This document shows, one piece after another, positions 30,488-39,347 of a stretch of 64,000 nt of DNA; the first letter of the stretch is position 1, and each line of letters opens with the position of its first letter. The notes under the pieces were generated by a model that saw nothing but the letters and a program-made list of their open reading frames with translations, ran no database searches and was not told the DNA's origin. The stretch is taken from NCBI RefSeq assembly GCF_003363015.1, contig NZ_QRAP01000002.1, positions 248,001 through 312,000 of the forward strand, given 5' to 3'. The position numbers were made by a program, and so were the translations under genes. The DNA is from Enterobacillus tribolii (GTDB lineage Bacteria; Pseudomonadota; Gammaproteobacteria; Enterobacterales; Enterobacteriaceae).

Positions 30488-31318
30488 CTAAATCTTCTCA
30501 AACAAATCCGGATCCGGCCCCAACCTCTTCCCGCAATCCATCTTCGCTATCTCCCCCAACTCATCCTTATCCAATCTAAAATCAAACACCTCAAAATTCT
30601 CTTTAATCCTCGCCGGGGTCACTGACTTCGGAATAACAATCAACCCGCTATCCAAATGCCACCGAATAACGATCTGCGCTGCTGTCTTCCCATATTTCTG
30701 CGCCAGCTTGCGGATAATTGCTGCATCAAATACGCCTTCGCCCCCTTGCGCCAACGGGCTCCATGACTCAGTCGCAATATGATGCGTAGCATTCCAGGCA
30801 TGCATAGGTTTCTGCTGAAACAGCGGATGCAGCTCGATCTGATTAACGACCGGCGTAATCCCCGTCTCATCAATCAGCCTCTGCACGTGGGGAATGTTGA
30901 AGTTACAAACGCCGATGCTCTTAATCAGCCCCTGCTTTTTCAGCTCGGCGATTTTTTTCCAGGCTGCTACGTATTTGTCCTGCTTTGGCACCGGCCAATG
31001 AATAAGATAAAGATCCACGTAATCCAGTTGCAGCTTTTTCAGGCTTTCCGCCAGCGCACGTTCTACGTCGTCCTGGCGCTGGTTCCACAGTTTGGTTGTG
31101 ATAAACAACTCTTCCCGCGGCAGTGAGGCATTCTTTAATGCCTGCCCGACGCCTTCTTCATTGGCGTAAATCGCTGCGGTGTCAATGGCGCGGTAGCCCG
31201 CCTCCAGCGCAACATCGATCGCTGACACTACCTGTTGATTACTTGCCTGCCAAACGCCCAGCCCTAACTGCGGCATAGCGTTGCCGTCACTCAGTTTAAT
31301 GAAGGGTTGTGTTGTCAT
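30488..31318 (-). CDS. dkgA: Methylglyoxal/2,5-diketo-D-gluconate reductase DkgA
   Basis: A 276-residue aldo-keto reductase using NADPH. The catalytic tetrad is visible: Asp in RAIDTAAIY (with the Tyr), Lys in TTKLWNQ and His in YLIHWPVP. The coenzyme site is IPKSVTPARIKENFEVFDF near the C-terminus. In enterobacteria the protein reduces methylglyoxal and other aldehydes and is controlled with yqhD by YqhC. The last 123 coding bases are strikingly C-poor (6 C, 47 G), with TTG, AGG and GGG codons, beside the repeat. Confidence 0.94.
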   Translation of the reverse strand: MTTQPFIKLSDGNAMPQLGLGVWQASNQQVVSAIDVALEAGYRAIDTAAIYANEEGVGQALKNASLPREELFITTKLWNQRQDDVERALAESLKKLQLDYVDLYLIHWPVPKQDKYVAAWKKIAELKKQGLIKSIGVCNFNIPHVQRLIDETGITPVVNQIELHPLFQQKPMHAWNATHHIATESWSPLAQGGEGVFDAAIIRKLAQKYGKTAAQIVIRWHLDSGLIVIPKSVTPARIKENFEVFDFRLDKDELGEIAKMDCGKRLGPDPDLFEKI

Positions 31319-31350
31319 TGGGTATCTCCTTATCGGTTTCCGCGGCGGGG

Positions 31351-31369
31351 ATTTCCCGCACCGGGAAAT
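31351..31369. promoter_or_regulatory. Inverted repeat upstream of dkgA
   Basis: ATTTCCCG-CAC-CGGGAAAT, 8-bp perfect arms, 33 bp upstream of the dkgA start. It could be an operator or a leader hairpin. No regulator is known to me for it. Confidence 0.35.
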
Positions 31370-31442
31370 ATCAGGTTAGCGCATATACCGTGTTCCGGCC
31401 TGGCCGTAACACTAATGGTTTTCGGAGGGGTAAGTATAAGAC

Positions 31443-31471
31443 AATGAATCCCGCACGCGGCGGGATTCATT
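31443..31471 (-). terminator. Stem-loop after yqhD
   Basis: AATGAATCCCG / CGGGATTCATT, an 11-bp perfect stem 12 bases downstream of the yqhD stop on the minus strand. No strong T-run follows, so partial termination or mRNA stabilisation between yqhD and dkgA is as likely as full termination. Confidence 0.5.
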
Positions 31472-31482
31472 AGTTCATTAAA

Positions 31483-32640
31483 TTATAAGGCTGCTTCGTA
31501 AATTTTGCGGCTGTCTTCCGGCGTGATATCGCCGTGTTCGCCCAGCGCCGTCATGCCGTGTTCCTGCAATTTCTCCAGCATGGCCGGGATGGTGCTGCCG
31601 TCCAGACCGTAGTCGCGCAGGTGGGTTTTGATGCCCATCTGCTCGAAGAAGTTGCGCGTCGCCGCGATGGCGCCATCAATGCGCTGATCTTCGCTGCCGT
31701 CGCGCAGGTTCCATACGCGCTCGGCGTACTGCAACAACTTGGCGTGTTTCTGCTGACGTTTGTATTGCATCATGACCGGCAGAATGACCGCCAGCGTCTG
31801 GCCGTGGTCCATGCCGTGCATGGCGGTTAACTCGTGGCCCAGCATATGGGTCGCCCAGTCAACCGGCACGCCGGTGGCAATCAGGCCGTTCAGGGCCATG
31901 GTGGCGCTCCACATGATGTTGGCGCGTACCGCGTAGTTTTCCGGCTCTTGCAGCGCTTTCGGGCCTTCTTCAATCAGGGTTTGCAGCAAACCTTCGGCGA
32001 AACGGTCCTGAACTTTGGCGTCTACCGGGTAAGTCAGGTATTGCTCCATGACGTGAATGAAAGCATCCACCACGCCGTTGGCGACCTGACGCGGCGGCAG
32101 GCTGTAGGTGTATTCCGGGTCCAGGATGGCGAATTTCGGCATCACGTGGCGTGAGAAGAAATGCTGCTTGTCACCGGTGGTACGACGGGTGATTACCGCG
32201 CCGGCGTTCATTTCCGAGCCGGTGGCCGGCAGGGTCAGTACGCTGCCCAGCGGGATCGCGCGGGTGATTTTACTGCCGACGGTTTCCATAATGTTCCACG
32301 GATCGCCTTCATAGTCAGCTGCGGCTGCAATGAACTTGGTGCCGTCCAGGACGGAACCGCCGCCGACGGCAAGCAGGAAGTCTATTTTCTCGTTACGCAC
32401 CTGTTCTACGGCTTTCATCAGGGTTTCGTAAGCCGGGTTAGGTTCGATACCGCCGAATTCCGAGACGTGCATCCCGGCCAACGCGCTGTATACCTTGTCG
32501 AGCACGCCGTTACGTTTAACGCTGCCGCCGCCGTAGGTGATCAGAATGCGGGCGTCGGACGGCACTTCATTACGCAGGTTGCTGATCTGGTTTTTGCCAA
32601 ACAGAACGCGGGTCGGGGTATGCAGGATAAAGTTTTCCAT
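31483..32640 (-). CDS. yqhD: NADPH-dependent aldehyde reductase YqhD
   Basis: A 385-residue iron-type alcohol dehydrogenase family enzyme that reduces short-chain and toxic aldehydes (for example glyoxal, acrolein, butanal) with NADPH. The nucleotide motif GGGSVLDGTKF (about residue 95) and the metal-ligand block DAFIHVMEQY, followed by HMLGHELTAMHGMDHGQTLA, are present. It is divergent from its regulator yqhC and upstream of dkgA, as in E. coli. Confidence 0.96.
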   Translation of the reverse strand: MENFILHTPTRVLFGKNQISNLRNEVPSDARILITYGGGSVKRNGVLDKVYSALAGMHVSEFGGIEPNPAYETLMKAVEQVRNEKIDFLLAVGGGSVLDGTKFIAAAADYEGDPWNIMETVGSKITRAIPLGSVLTLPATGSEMNAGAVITRRTTGDKQHFFSRHVMPKFAILDPEYTYSLPPRQVANGVVDAFIHVMEQYLTYPVDAKVQDRFAEGLLQTLIEEGPKALQEPENYAVRANIMWSATMALNGLIATGVPVDWATHMLGHELTAMHGMDHGQTLAVILPVMMQYKRQQKHAKLLQYAERVWNLRDGSEDQRIDGAIAATRNFFEQMGIKTHLRDYGLDGSTIPAMLEKLQEHGMTALGEHGDITPEDSRKIYEAAL

Positions 32641-32840
32641 CGCAAGAGTACCTCAAAATAAGCAAACAAAAAGGCCGTGTGGCCACAGGGAAATCATTGA
32701 CGGCTATTGTGGGCTTATCGCCGCCGCGTCTCAATGCACATTCCTGCCGATGACTTGCCTATTCCTGCAGGAGGCTGTAGAAATAGGAAGTGTTCTGGCA
32801 TCATGTCTGCCAATTTCGTTGCGTAATCCGGAGCTGATTT

Positions 32841-33749
32841 ATGTTGGTTGATGAACGAGGAAGCCTGCTCGCCGCCCGGCTTGTCCGCCAGGTAAAGGCC
32901 ACCGGCGCGGGGCCGTCACCGGTCGAAGACGTCAGAATTATCTATACCACCGAGCATCACGCGCGCACGCCGGTAATGTATGAACCTTGCATAATCATCG
33001 TGTTTCAGGGGTACAAGGTCGGGTATCTGGGGGAGCGGATGTTCCGCTACGATCCGAATAACTACCTGCTGATGACGCTGCCGCTGCCCTGTGAATGCGA
33101 GACGTTCGCCTCGCCGGAAGAGCCGCTGGTGGGGATCTCGCTGCGCGTTAATACGGCGGTGCTCCAGGAACTGATGTTTGAAATGGGAGACGGGCTGGAG
33201 GATGCATCGCGTCGCCAGTCGCCGGGATTCCGTTCCGTCGCCCTGAATGAGGCGTTGTTCTGCGCCGCAGAACGGCTGATCGACGCGATGGAAGACCCGC
33301 TGGAAGCCAGGGTGCTCGGGCCGCAGATCGTGCGTGAGATGCTGTTTTACGTGCTGCGCGGCGAGGGCGGCGAGGCGTTGCAGGCGCTGGTCAACCGGCA
33401 CGGCCATTTCAGCCAGATCGCCAAAGCGCTGAGGGTGATAGAGCAGCAGTACACCAGCAACCTGAATATCGATCTGCTGGCGCAGGAAGTGAACATGAGC
33501 ATTTCCGCCTTTCATCACAACTTCAAGGCGGTGACCTCGACGTCGCCGTTGCAGTACATCAAATCCTACCGTTTGCATAAGGCGCGCATGCTGATGCTGC
33601 ACGACGGGTTGAAGGCCAGCACGGCGGCGATCCGCGTCGGTTACGAAAGCCCGTCGCAGTTCAGCCGTGAGTACAAACGCTTTTTCGGTAATACGCCCAG
33701 CGAGCAGGTGGCCCGTTATCGTGAAGGCGGCCTGGTCGTTGAACGCTGA
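32841..33749 (+). CDS. yqhC: AraC-family activator YqhC
   Basis: A 302-residue regulator with an N-terminal AraC-type effector domain (AraC_N, about 30-190) and a C-terminal double HTH (about 195-290; [20 protein letters not shown] and [21 protein letters not shown]). In E. coli YqhC activates yqhD and dkgA in response to aldehydes, probably through cysteine modification; Cys residues at CECETF and in the N-terminal half are candidates. It is transcribed divergently from yqhD with a shared 200-bp control region. Confidence 0.93.
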   Translation: MLVDERGSLLAARLVRQVKATGAGPSPVEDVRIIYTTEHHARTPVMYEPCIIIVFQGYKVGYLGERMFRYDPNNYLLMTLPLPCECETFASPEEPLVGISLRVNTAVLQELMFEMGDGLEDASRRQSPGFRSVALNEALFCAAERLIDAMEDPLEARVLGPQIVREMLFYVLRGEGGEALQALVNRHGHFSQIAKALRVIEQQYTSNLNIDLLAQEVNMSISAFHHNFKAVTSTSPLQYIKSYRLHKARMLMLHDGLKASTAAIRVGYESPSQFSREYKRFFGNTPSEQVARYREGGLVVER

Positions 33750-33752
33750 TAT

Positions 33753-33784
33753 AAAAAAAGACCCGCCGTCATGGCGGGTCTTGT
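33753..33784. terminator. Bidirectional terminator between yqhC and the outer membrane protein gene
   Basis: A7 run, stem GACCCGCC / GGCGGGTC with a short loop, then TT. It lies between two convergent genes and can serve both. Confidence 0.8.
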
Positions 33785-33803
33785 TCATTACCGGAAAGGG
33801 TAA

Positions 33804-34439
33804 TCAGAAGTAGTAGTTCACGCCGGCGGTAAAGTCATGGGTGCCGACTTTAACTTCGGAACCGTTGGCTTTGCCTTTACCCGCGTCGAGATATTTGTAA
33901 CCTACGTCCAGATCCAGGTGGCTGTTGATGGCATAAGATACGCCGGTGCCTACGCTCCAGGCGAAGTTATCGTAGCTGCCGGAGTTGGTGTTGCCAGCCA
34001 GGCTCTGATCCAGTTTCACGTTGGCATAACCGATGCCCACGCCCACGTACGGAGTGAACGGCGTACCGGTTTGGATATCGTAGTAGTTGTTAACCATCAC
34101 GCTCTGAACACGCACGCGGTTGTGGTTGGTGCCCAGGTTGCTGACGTTGTGGTAAGAGTCGGTGCCTTCACGGTAGGTATAATCCAGCTCGGTACGAATC
34201 GGCAGATTAAAGTCGTTCATGAAGTTATAACCGAATACCAGGCCGGCGTTACCGGCTTGTTTGGTATCACGCGGGATACCGGTGGTGCCGTTACCGGTGT
34301 TTACGCTCTGGCCATGCTGCTGTTCCAGGCTGATACCCATTTTAGCACCGGCATAAAAACCGGTATTATCTGCGGCGAATGCAAGCGATGAGGACGCAAC
34401 CAAAGCGGCCAGTAACGACAATTTGGTAAAGTTTTTCAT
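33804..34439 (-). CDS. Small outer membrane beta-barrel protein
   Basis: A 211-residue exported protein with a classic signal peptide (MKNFTKLSLLAALVASSSLAFA). The mature part consists of alternating strands typical of an 8-stranded barrel (FYAGAKMGI, AGLVFGYNF, TELDYTYRE, YVGVGIGYANV, LDVGYKYLDA) and ends in aromatic YYF, the outer-membrane assembly signal. It resembles the OMP_b-brl/OmpX-Opa-like group. Its specific role is unknown. It is monocistronic, with a long AT-rich upstream region suggesting regulated expression. Confidence 0.82.
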   Translation of the reverse strand: MKNFTKLSLLAALVASSSLAFAADNTGFYAGAKMGISLEQQHGQSVNTGNGTTGIPRDTKQAGNAGLVFGYNFMNDFNLPIRTELDYTYREGTDSYHNVSNLGTNHNRVRVQSVMVNNYYDIQTGTPFTPYVGVGIGYANVKLDQSLAGNTNSGSYDNFAWSVGTGVSYAINSHLDLDVGYKYLDAGKGKANGSEVKVGTHDFTAGVNYYF

Positions 34440-34833
34440 AATAGATTCCAGCTTATATATCTTTTATCTGTGAAATAATACCGTCATGTGACATTGGTCA
34501 CAAAACTGAAGACGCAGCATTATGATAGATCCGGAAAAGAAAAAATAAAAACTATTTAAATTCAATTAAATCATAATGTTGAAATTAACTTTCATTTTGT
34601 TTAGTTCGTGTTGACTCAATATTGTTCGCTATAAGAAATATCTTATTTGATTGAAGTTTACGATGGGTTGTTATTTGAGCTAAATAAGGAAAGGGAGCAA
34701 ATAGAATGTGTTAAGGTTATTTTTGGTCAGCTTTTGTATATTCAATAAATAATTTCTTACAAAAGAGTGTGTTTATTAAGAATAATCAAGTGAGTGCGGA
34801 TACCTTATTTTATCAACCAGTTGGACATTAACG
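34440..34833. other. AT-rich intergenic region upstream of the barrel protein gene
   Basis: About 390 bp with no ORF of note, much more AT-rich than neighbouring genes. It contains the promoter of the leftward outer membrane protein gene. Several TTTTATTTAA-type tracts are present; nothing more specific can be supported. Confidence 0.45.
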
Positions 34834-34864
34834 AAAATAGGGGCGCTGAAATTTTCAGCGCCCC
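34834..34864 (-). terminator. Terminator after the SDR gene
   Basis: A hairpin of about 11 pairs (GGGGCGCTGAA / TTCAGCGCCCC) followed on the minus strand by TATTTTCG, just after the stop of the leftward SDR gene. Confidence 0.7.
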
Positions 34865-34873
34865 GGAGCGGGC

Positions 34874-35608
34874 TTAACGCGCGTTCAGGCTTTCAAAACG
34901 CGCTTCCAGCGTTTCCCGCGAAGCCACTCGTGATTCTTCTGAAGTGCCGTAGCCGACTTCTTTTTCACCGGCGAGCAGTCGTTCCATCACCGAAGCCACG
35001 AACACTCCAACGTCCACGCCATCGTCATGAAGCCCGATGCCGCCCAGCTGGGTATTGACCGCCGGCGGAATGATTTCCATAACCTCCACGGAGGTTGATT
35101 CCAGCTCTTTACGAAGCACCCGCGTGTAAGCGTGCAGGCCGGCTTTTGTCGCGCAGTATACCGGTGCAAAACAGGCTGGCGTCAGGGCAAGGCCGGAGGA
35201 GACGTTGATGATAGTGGAAGACTTGTTTAACAGCATCGGAACAAACAATGCGCACAGATGCATCGGCGCTTCCAGATTAATGGCGATTTCAGCGGCGTGC
35301 TCGGACCAGGCGCGGGTGTCTTGCAACAGTGGCGCGCGCAGCTGGATACCTGCATTGTTCACCAGTATGTTGAGGTTCGGGTGTTTAGCCATTATCAATT
35401 CTGCCAACCGTACCCGTTCTGTTTCCAGGGCGAGATCGGCGGTGTAAGCGATGATTCCCGGATTTTCCTGTTGTACCGACTGCATTTTATCGGTGTGGGA
35501 TGAACAGATAATGACGTCGTTGCCGGTACGGAGAAAATACTTCGCTATCTCCAGACCGATACCGGAAGAACCGCCGGTAATCAGTATGGTGTTGTCAGAA
35601 ATTTTCAT
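34874..35608 (-). CDS. Short-chain dehydrogenase/reductase, DltE-like
   Basis: A 244-residue classical SDR. The cofactor motif TGGSSGIG is near residue 10, NNAG is in the middle, and the catalytic Ser (INVSSGLAL) and Tyr/Lys (YCATK) are present, so it should be an active NAD(P)H-dependent oxidoreductase. The pattern SGIGLEIAKYF plus the late PPAVNTQLGG is reminiscent of the DltE-like group. The substrate is unknown. It lies directly downstream of a TetR gene, and the intergenic space has an 18-bp palindrome, so it is probably the regulated target. Confidence 0.85.
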   Translation of the reverse strand: MKISDNTILITGGSSGIGLEIAKYFLRTGNDVIICSSHTDKMQSVQQENPGIIAYTADLALETERVRLAELIMAKHPNLNILVNNAGIQLRAPLLQDTRAWSEHAAEIAINLEAPMHLCALFVPMLLNKSSTIINVSSGLALTPACFAPVYCATKAGLHAYTRVLRKELESTSVEVMEIIPPAVNTQLGGIGLHDDGVDVGVFVASVMERLLAGEKEVGYGTSEESRVASRETLEARFESLNAR

Positions 35609-35699
35609 GATGTGCCCCGTGAGGTTTTGGCGGAAATTGCACTGCTTAGTGTATTTCTCGCCAAATTTTGAGGATGAAAAGACGCCCAGTCAAGCGATT

Positions 35700-35717
35700 A
35701 TGCACTATATAGTGCAT
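35700..35717. promoter_or_regulatory. 18-bp palindromic operator between TetR and SDR genes
   Basis: ATGCACTATATAGTGCAT, a perfect 18-bp palindrome in the 139-bp gap upstream of the SDR gene and downstream of the TetR gene. Size and symmetry are typical of TetR-family operators, so it is most likely the site at which the adjacent regulator represses the SDR gene. Confidence 0.65.
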
Positions 35718-35747
35718 GTCATACGGGGCAATTGAAATGATGAAATC

Positions 35748-36398
35748 TTAGTCGGTTTTACCGGTAACCAAATAGCGGGCGATAAAGGTTTTTACCGCTT
35801 CATCAACCACTTTATGATACAAGGCGTCTCCCGGATCCTCGCCGATACCAATCAGGCGCAGCCAACGCAGAGGCTCCATAATCAGGCCGACGAACTGGCG
35901 TATGGCCAGCTCTTTATCGCCAAACGCCATTATCCCTTCGCTTTCCAGGCGGGCGAAATAGGCGCTCATACGTTCGAGCATTGGTGCTTTGCTCATGCGG
36001 TAGAAGTCTTCCGCCAGATGAGGAAAGCGATCGCCTTCCCGTACGATTAAACGCAGAAAGTCTTGTGTCTCAGGCGGTGCCCAGTGACGGGCAATGGTAA
36101 GGCCAATCTGATACAGATCTTTGGCGGGATCTTTCGTCATTTCTTTTTCTGGCGGCATATCGGGCGAGCCTAAGCGGAACCAGATACTTTCAATAACGGC
36201 CTGGAATAATATCTCTTTAGAAATAAATTGATTATATATAGTTCGCCTGGCGACACCTGACTCTTTAGCCAGCGTATCCATGCTGGTTCCTTCAAATCCG
36301 TCACGCAAAAAAACATCACGGGCTGTTTCCAAAACCTGCAACATTTTGGGCGTGTACTTCTTGCGTGGGGTGGCTTTTTGAGCTGGTGTTTTCGTCAT
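35748..36398 (-). CDS. TetR/AcrR-family transcriptional regulator
   Basis: A 216-residue regulator. The N-terminal HTH (about residues 20-65: VLETARDVFLRDGFEGTSMD, then VARRTIYNQFISKE) is canonical for TetR. The C-terminal ligand domain is similar in outline to the TetR_C_7/AefR-like type (LRLIVREGDRFPHLAEDFYR). The ligand is unknown. The very basic start (MTKTPAQKATPRKKYTPK) is common in this group. The gene heads an apparent two-gene unit with the SDR gene. Confidence 0.87.
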   Translation of the reverse strand: MTKTPAQKATPRKKYTPKMLQVLETARDVFLRDGFEGTSMDTLAKESGVARRTIYNQFISKEILFQAVIESIWFRLGSPDMPPEKEMTKDPAKDLYQIGLTIARHWAPPETQDFLRLIVREGDRFPHLAEDFYRMSKAPMLERMSAYFARLESEGIMAFGDKELAIRQFVGLIMEPLRWLRLIGIGEDPGDALYHKVVDEAVKTFIARYLVTGKTD

Positions 36399-37372
36399 AA
36401 CAACAGATCCATAGTGATGAATAAGGTTGCACCGTTTGATACTAACATGCCGTGACTATGAATGCATTTGTCGGCATCTGATATGTGCTTATAAAATGAC
36501 ATACATTATGTTCCCGATATATTACTCAGCGGTACTCTTTAGTTTCGGCAGGTACGGGTCATTCTTTATATATAAAATACTGACAAATGACTGTTTTTTC
36601 GACATCTCATGCATGAGGTGGTATGTGATTTCTTTTTCTTTGTTTTGTTACTTCCTTGGTTGACCTTATATTTGATTAAGAAAAAATTCAAAATAATAGG
36701 CTTGCGTGATTTTAATGCTATTAACCGGGATGTGTTATATTTGTTTTATAGGTGAGATTAAGCGGTTTTTTGGGATTTATTACCTGTTTGGATCGGCCTG
36801 AATTCCTAAAAGTTAAGTGTTTTCTGTCTTTTTTCCTGGCGGGAGAGCGGGATTGCGTGTATTACACTACTTGTGGGAGGGGGGCTGTGACGCTAATATG
36901 GCATGGGCATTGGTTTATATCTGGTTACACATCCCAAATATACCACGGTTATAGCGAATAGCATCATAACCTAACCTTTATTGTTGGTTGCATGATTTAT
37001 AATACATACTGTTTGCCGTAAAAGTGATACTATCCTGGTAAGTAAGAATTTTCTTGGTAATGTGCTATCAATGGATGCGTATTGAACGTTGATGTGGTAA
37101 GAAGGTATTGTCGAAACGAATAAGTATCGTCTTATATTGGTAGTATAATCAGTCAGGTTCTAATAATAAACCTAGTGAGATAATCAAAACGCAATGATAA
37201 AAAATACATTTATTCTATCCCAGTAGAAGTTTATTCTCATGCATGGTCAGATTAATCCGGCCGTACAATGCATACTACCGATTATATAACACGATCCGTA
37301 TTCTCTGTAGCTATCAAAAGCAACAGAGAAAGGCATTTGTTCAGGACGGAACGGTTGTAGCAAAGGATGATT
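36399..37372. other. ~970-bp AT-rich region without a supported gene
   Basis: The base composition is far more AT-rich than elsewhere in the window. Short ORFs (36427-36663 and 36752-36961, plus strand) lack ribosome sites and have unnatural amino acid content, so I do not call them. It separates the TetR gene from an unknown gene at 37373 and probably contains both promoters. It may be horizontally acquired or silenced by H-NS-like proteins (inference). Confidence 0.5.
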
Positions 37373-38257
37373 ATGAGTAAAAAACAAGAGTTAATTGAAA
37401 AACTCTGCGCTTATGGTAATGGCATTAATGAAAATTCAGGTTTTGATGAGGCTGTAAAACGCCACTATGATTTAATGGCTAAAATATATGAGAAGAATTC
37501 ATTGTTTTATAAGACGATCATCAGGGAGAGTCGGATTTATATCGTTATTGCAATATTATGCTTCTTTTATTCCCGGGGGAAAACCAGTCAGGCGGAGGTT
37601 CGTGAATATTGTAAGTCAATGAAATTTGCCAGCGGGAACAGCATAGATTCTCAGTTTTTCTTTTTGCGTGTCAGCGGTCGCCTGGAGGCGGTGAGAAACA
37701 GCGAAAATAAGCGCATTCTGATGATATCGCCCACGGAGAAATTATTGGCGGAAGAGCGGGAATATATAACCAGCGCCTTGTTGCCCTTGAATGTACTTTT
37801 TCCGGCGCTGCAATTGCCTCCGGATTTTATGAGCGATGAAGCAAACGTTGTCGCTATGCATCGCAATATGTATGAGTTGTTGATTAACCGGGTCATCATC
37901 AGCCAGGTTGTGCCGGAGGTACACCTGTTCACGGAAAAAGATTCCGGCCATATGATTTTCATCAGTCTTTATCTGGAAGCGCTGACTTACAAACGCAGGA
38001 ATAATAACCAACCAGGTATCTTTGAATATCCGTATAACACGGTAAGCAAAACCCTGGCCGTTTCACGAACCCACGTGCGCCGTATCGTCAACGCAGCAGC
38101 GAAGGCGGGCTGGATGACGGTACATGACAATTCCCGCATTGAAGTCACCGCCGCATTTATGAAGTTGCTTCGCAATTATATGGCGCTCTACTTTGCCCTG
38201 GGCGTGTATTGCCTGGAGCTGGAGCCCGGTAACATTCGCCCCTGGGCAGAGCCGTAA
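37373..38257 (+). CDS. Unknown protein with C-terminal HTH-like region
   Basis: A 294-residue protein I do not recognise. The C-terminal part (about residues 215-260: PYNTVSKTLAVSRTHVRRIV then AAAKAGWMTVHDNSRIEV) reads like a winged-helix DNA-binding or AlpA/Crp-like HTH followed by a wing, so it is probably a transcriptional regulator. The N-terminal half is helical, with a short hydrophobic stretch (IYIVIAILCFFYS) near residue 55 that could be buried core rather than a membrane span. The ATG at 37373 is preferred to 37367 because AAAGG is six bases upstream. It stands alone downstream of a long AT-rich gap. Confidence 0.7.
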   Translation: MSKKQELIEKLCAYGNGINENSGFDEAVKRHYDLMAKIYEKNSLFYKTIIRESRIYIVIAILCFFYSRGKTSQAEVREYCKSMKFASGNSIDSQFFFLRVSGRLEAVRNSENKRILMISPTEKLLAEEREYITSALLPLNVLFPALQLPPDFMSDEANVVAMHRNMYELLINRVIISQVVPEVHLFTEKDSGHMIFISLYLEALTYKRRNNNQPGIFEYPYNTVSKTLAVSRTHVRRIVNAAAKAGWMTVHDNSRIEVTAAFMKLLRNYMALYFALGVYCLELEPGNIRPWAEP

Positions 38258-38273
38258 ACCACCGGGTTATTTT

Positions 38274-38314
38274 TATCCGGGTAATATTGACACGCATTTT
38301 TACCCGGATATAAT
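38274..38314 (+). promoter_or_regulatory. Consensus sigma-70 promoter embedded in an inverted repeat
   Basis: A perfect TTGACA (38287-38292) and TATAAT (38309-38314) are separated by 16 bp, 30 bp upstream of the DUF2239 gene start. The -35 box lies in the loop of an 11-bp inverted repeat, TATCCGGGTAA (38274-38284) and TTACCCGGATA (38300-38310); the right arm overlaps the -10 box. A repressor bound there would block RNA polymerase, so strong but tightly controlled expression is expected. Confidence 0.8.
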
Positions 38315-38344
38315 TCTCCATAATTTCACTATGGAGATTTTTCT

Positions 38345-38947
38345 ATGAACCCTGCACTTTCCCACTCCTGCAGCGCGTTTGCCGGTCACCGGCTGTTGAG
38401 CGCCGGCTCGCTGGCTGACGTTGCGCTGGCGGTCAGATCACTGCTGGCGCAGGATGCAACACAATCGGTACTGGTATTCGACGATGCCGATGGCCGCGTG
38501 ATCGACCTGGATTTACGTGGCTCGGAACAAGAGATCCTGGCGCGTTTAGCGGTACAGGTTGAAAACGAAGCCGCCCGGCGGCGCGCGATGTCGACGCCTC
38601 CGGAAGTTGCCCGCGGCAAAGGGCGCCCGAAGCTCGGCGTTGTCGGGCGGGAAGTTACGCTGTTGCCCCGGCATTGGGAATGGCTGGCGGAGCAGCCGGG
38701 CGGTGCGTCCATTGCGTTGCGTAAGCTGATTGATGAAGCGAGAAAAAGCGGCGGCGAAACGGGGAGCCGGCGTGCAACCCAGGAAGCGGCATACCGTTTT
38801 ATGCACGCGCTGGCGGGTGATTTACCGGGGTATGAAGAAGCAACGCGCCTGTTGTTTGCCGGCGATCTCGGGGGTTTTGAAAATCACCTGCAACCCTGGC
38901 CGGCGGACGTACGGGAGTACGCCATTCGGTTGGCAAAGGGGCAATAG
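38345..38947 (+). CDS. DUF2239 family protein
   Basis: A 200-residue soluble protein of the DUF2239 family: the middle part (GRPKLGVVGREVTLLPRHWEWLAEQPGGAS) and the C-terminal segment (AAYRFMHALAGDLPGYEEATR) are characteristic. The family is widespread in proteobacteria with no established function. The C-terminal half is basic and helical, which could indicate nucleic-acid binding, but this is speculation. It has its own near-perfect promoter within a palindrome. Confidence 0.82.
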   Translation: MNPALSHSCSAFAGHRLLSAGSLADVALAVRSLLAQDATQSVLVFDDADGRVIDLDLRGSEQEILARLAVQVENEAARRRAMSTPPEVARGKGRPKLGVVGREVTLLPRHWEWLAEQPGGASIALRKLIDEARKSGGETGSRRATQEAAYRFMHALAGDLPGYEEATRLLFAGDLGGFENHLQPWPADVREYAIRLAKGQ

Positions 38948-39087
38948 AACGTTTTTAATGCACTGATAAATAATGATATTTATATAAAAATAGATCGTTC
39001 CGCAGCGTAGGTCCGCGCAATGAATTCCTGTATGCTGTATGCATAAACAGTAATGTGATTGTTTTCTACCGTCAAAGAGGAATCATC

Positions 39088-39315
39088 GTGGATATTTATT
39101 TCAGCAAATGTGTCGCGAAAAGTTACACCGCCAGCGAAGTCAGGATGGAGATGGAACTCTCAGGCTGTGATGAAAGCGGGATGATTTCATCAGTTTATAT
39201 TCCGGAAATCCGGGTTCAGATCCATGGCAATGCGGATGATACGCTGTTGGATCTGTTCGAACTGGCGCAACAGCGAACGCAGGAGTTATTTACGTTTAAG
39301 ATTAATCAGTCGTGA
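39088..39315 (+). CDS. Small hypothetical protein (75 aa)
   Basis: Starts at GTG with AAGAGG eight bases upstream. The protein (begins MDIYFSKCVAKSYTAS) has an N-terminal Cys, an acidic middle (EMELSGCDESGMISS) and a helical end (LFELAQQRTQELF). No signal peptide. I do not recognise it. It lies convergent to terF across a perfect stem-loop and is not part of the ter operon. Confidence 0.5.
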   Translation: MDIYFSKCVAKSYTASEVRMEMELSGCDESGMISSVYIPEIRVQIHGNADDTLLDLFELAQQRTQELFTFKINQS

Positions 39316-39347
39316 GCGCCGTAATACGGAGAAACGGGCATTGACGG

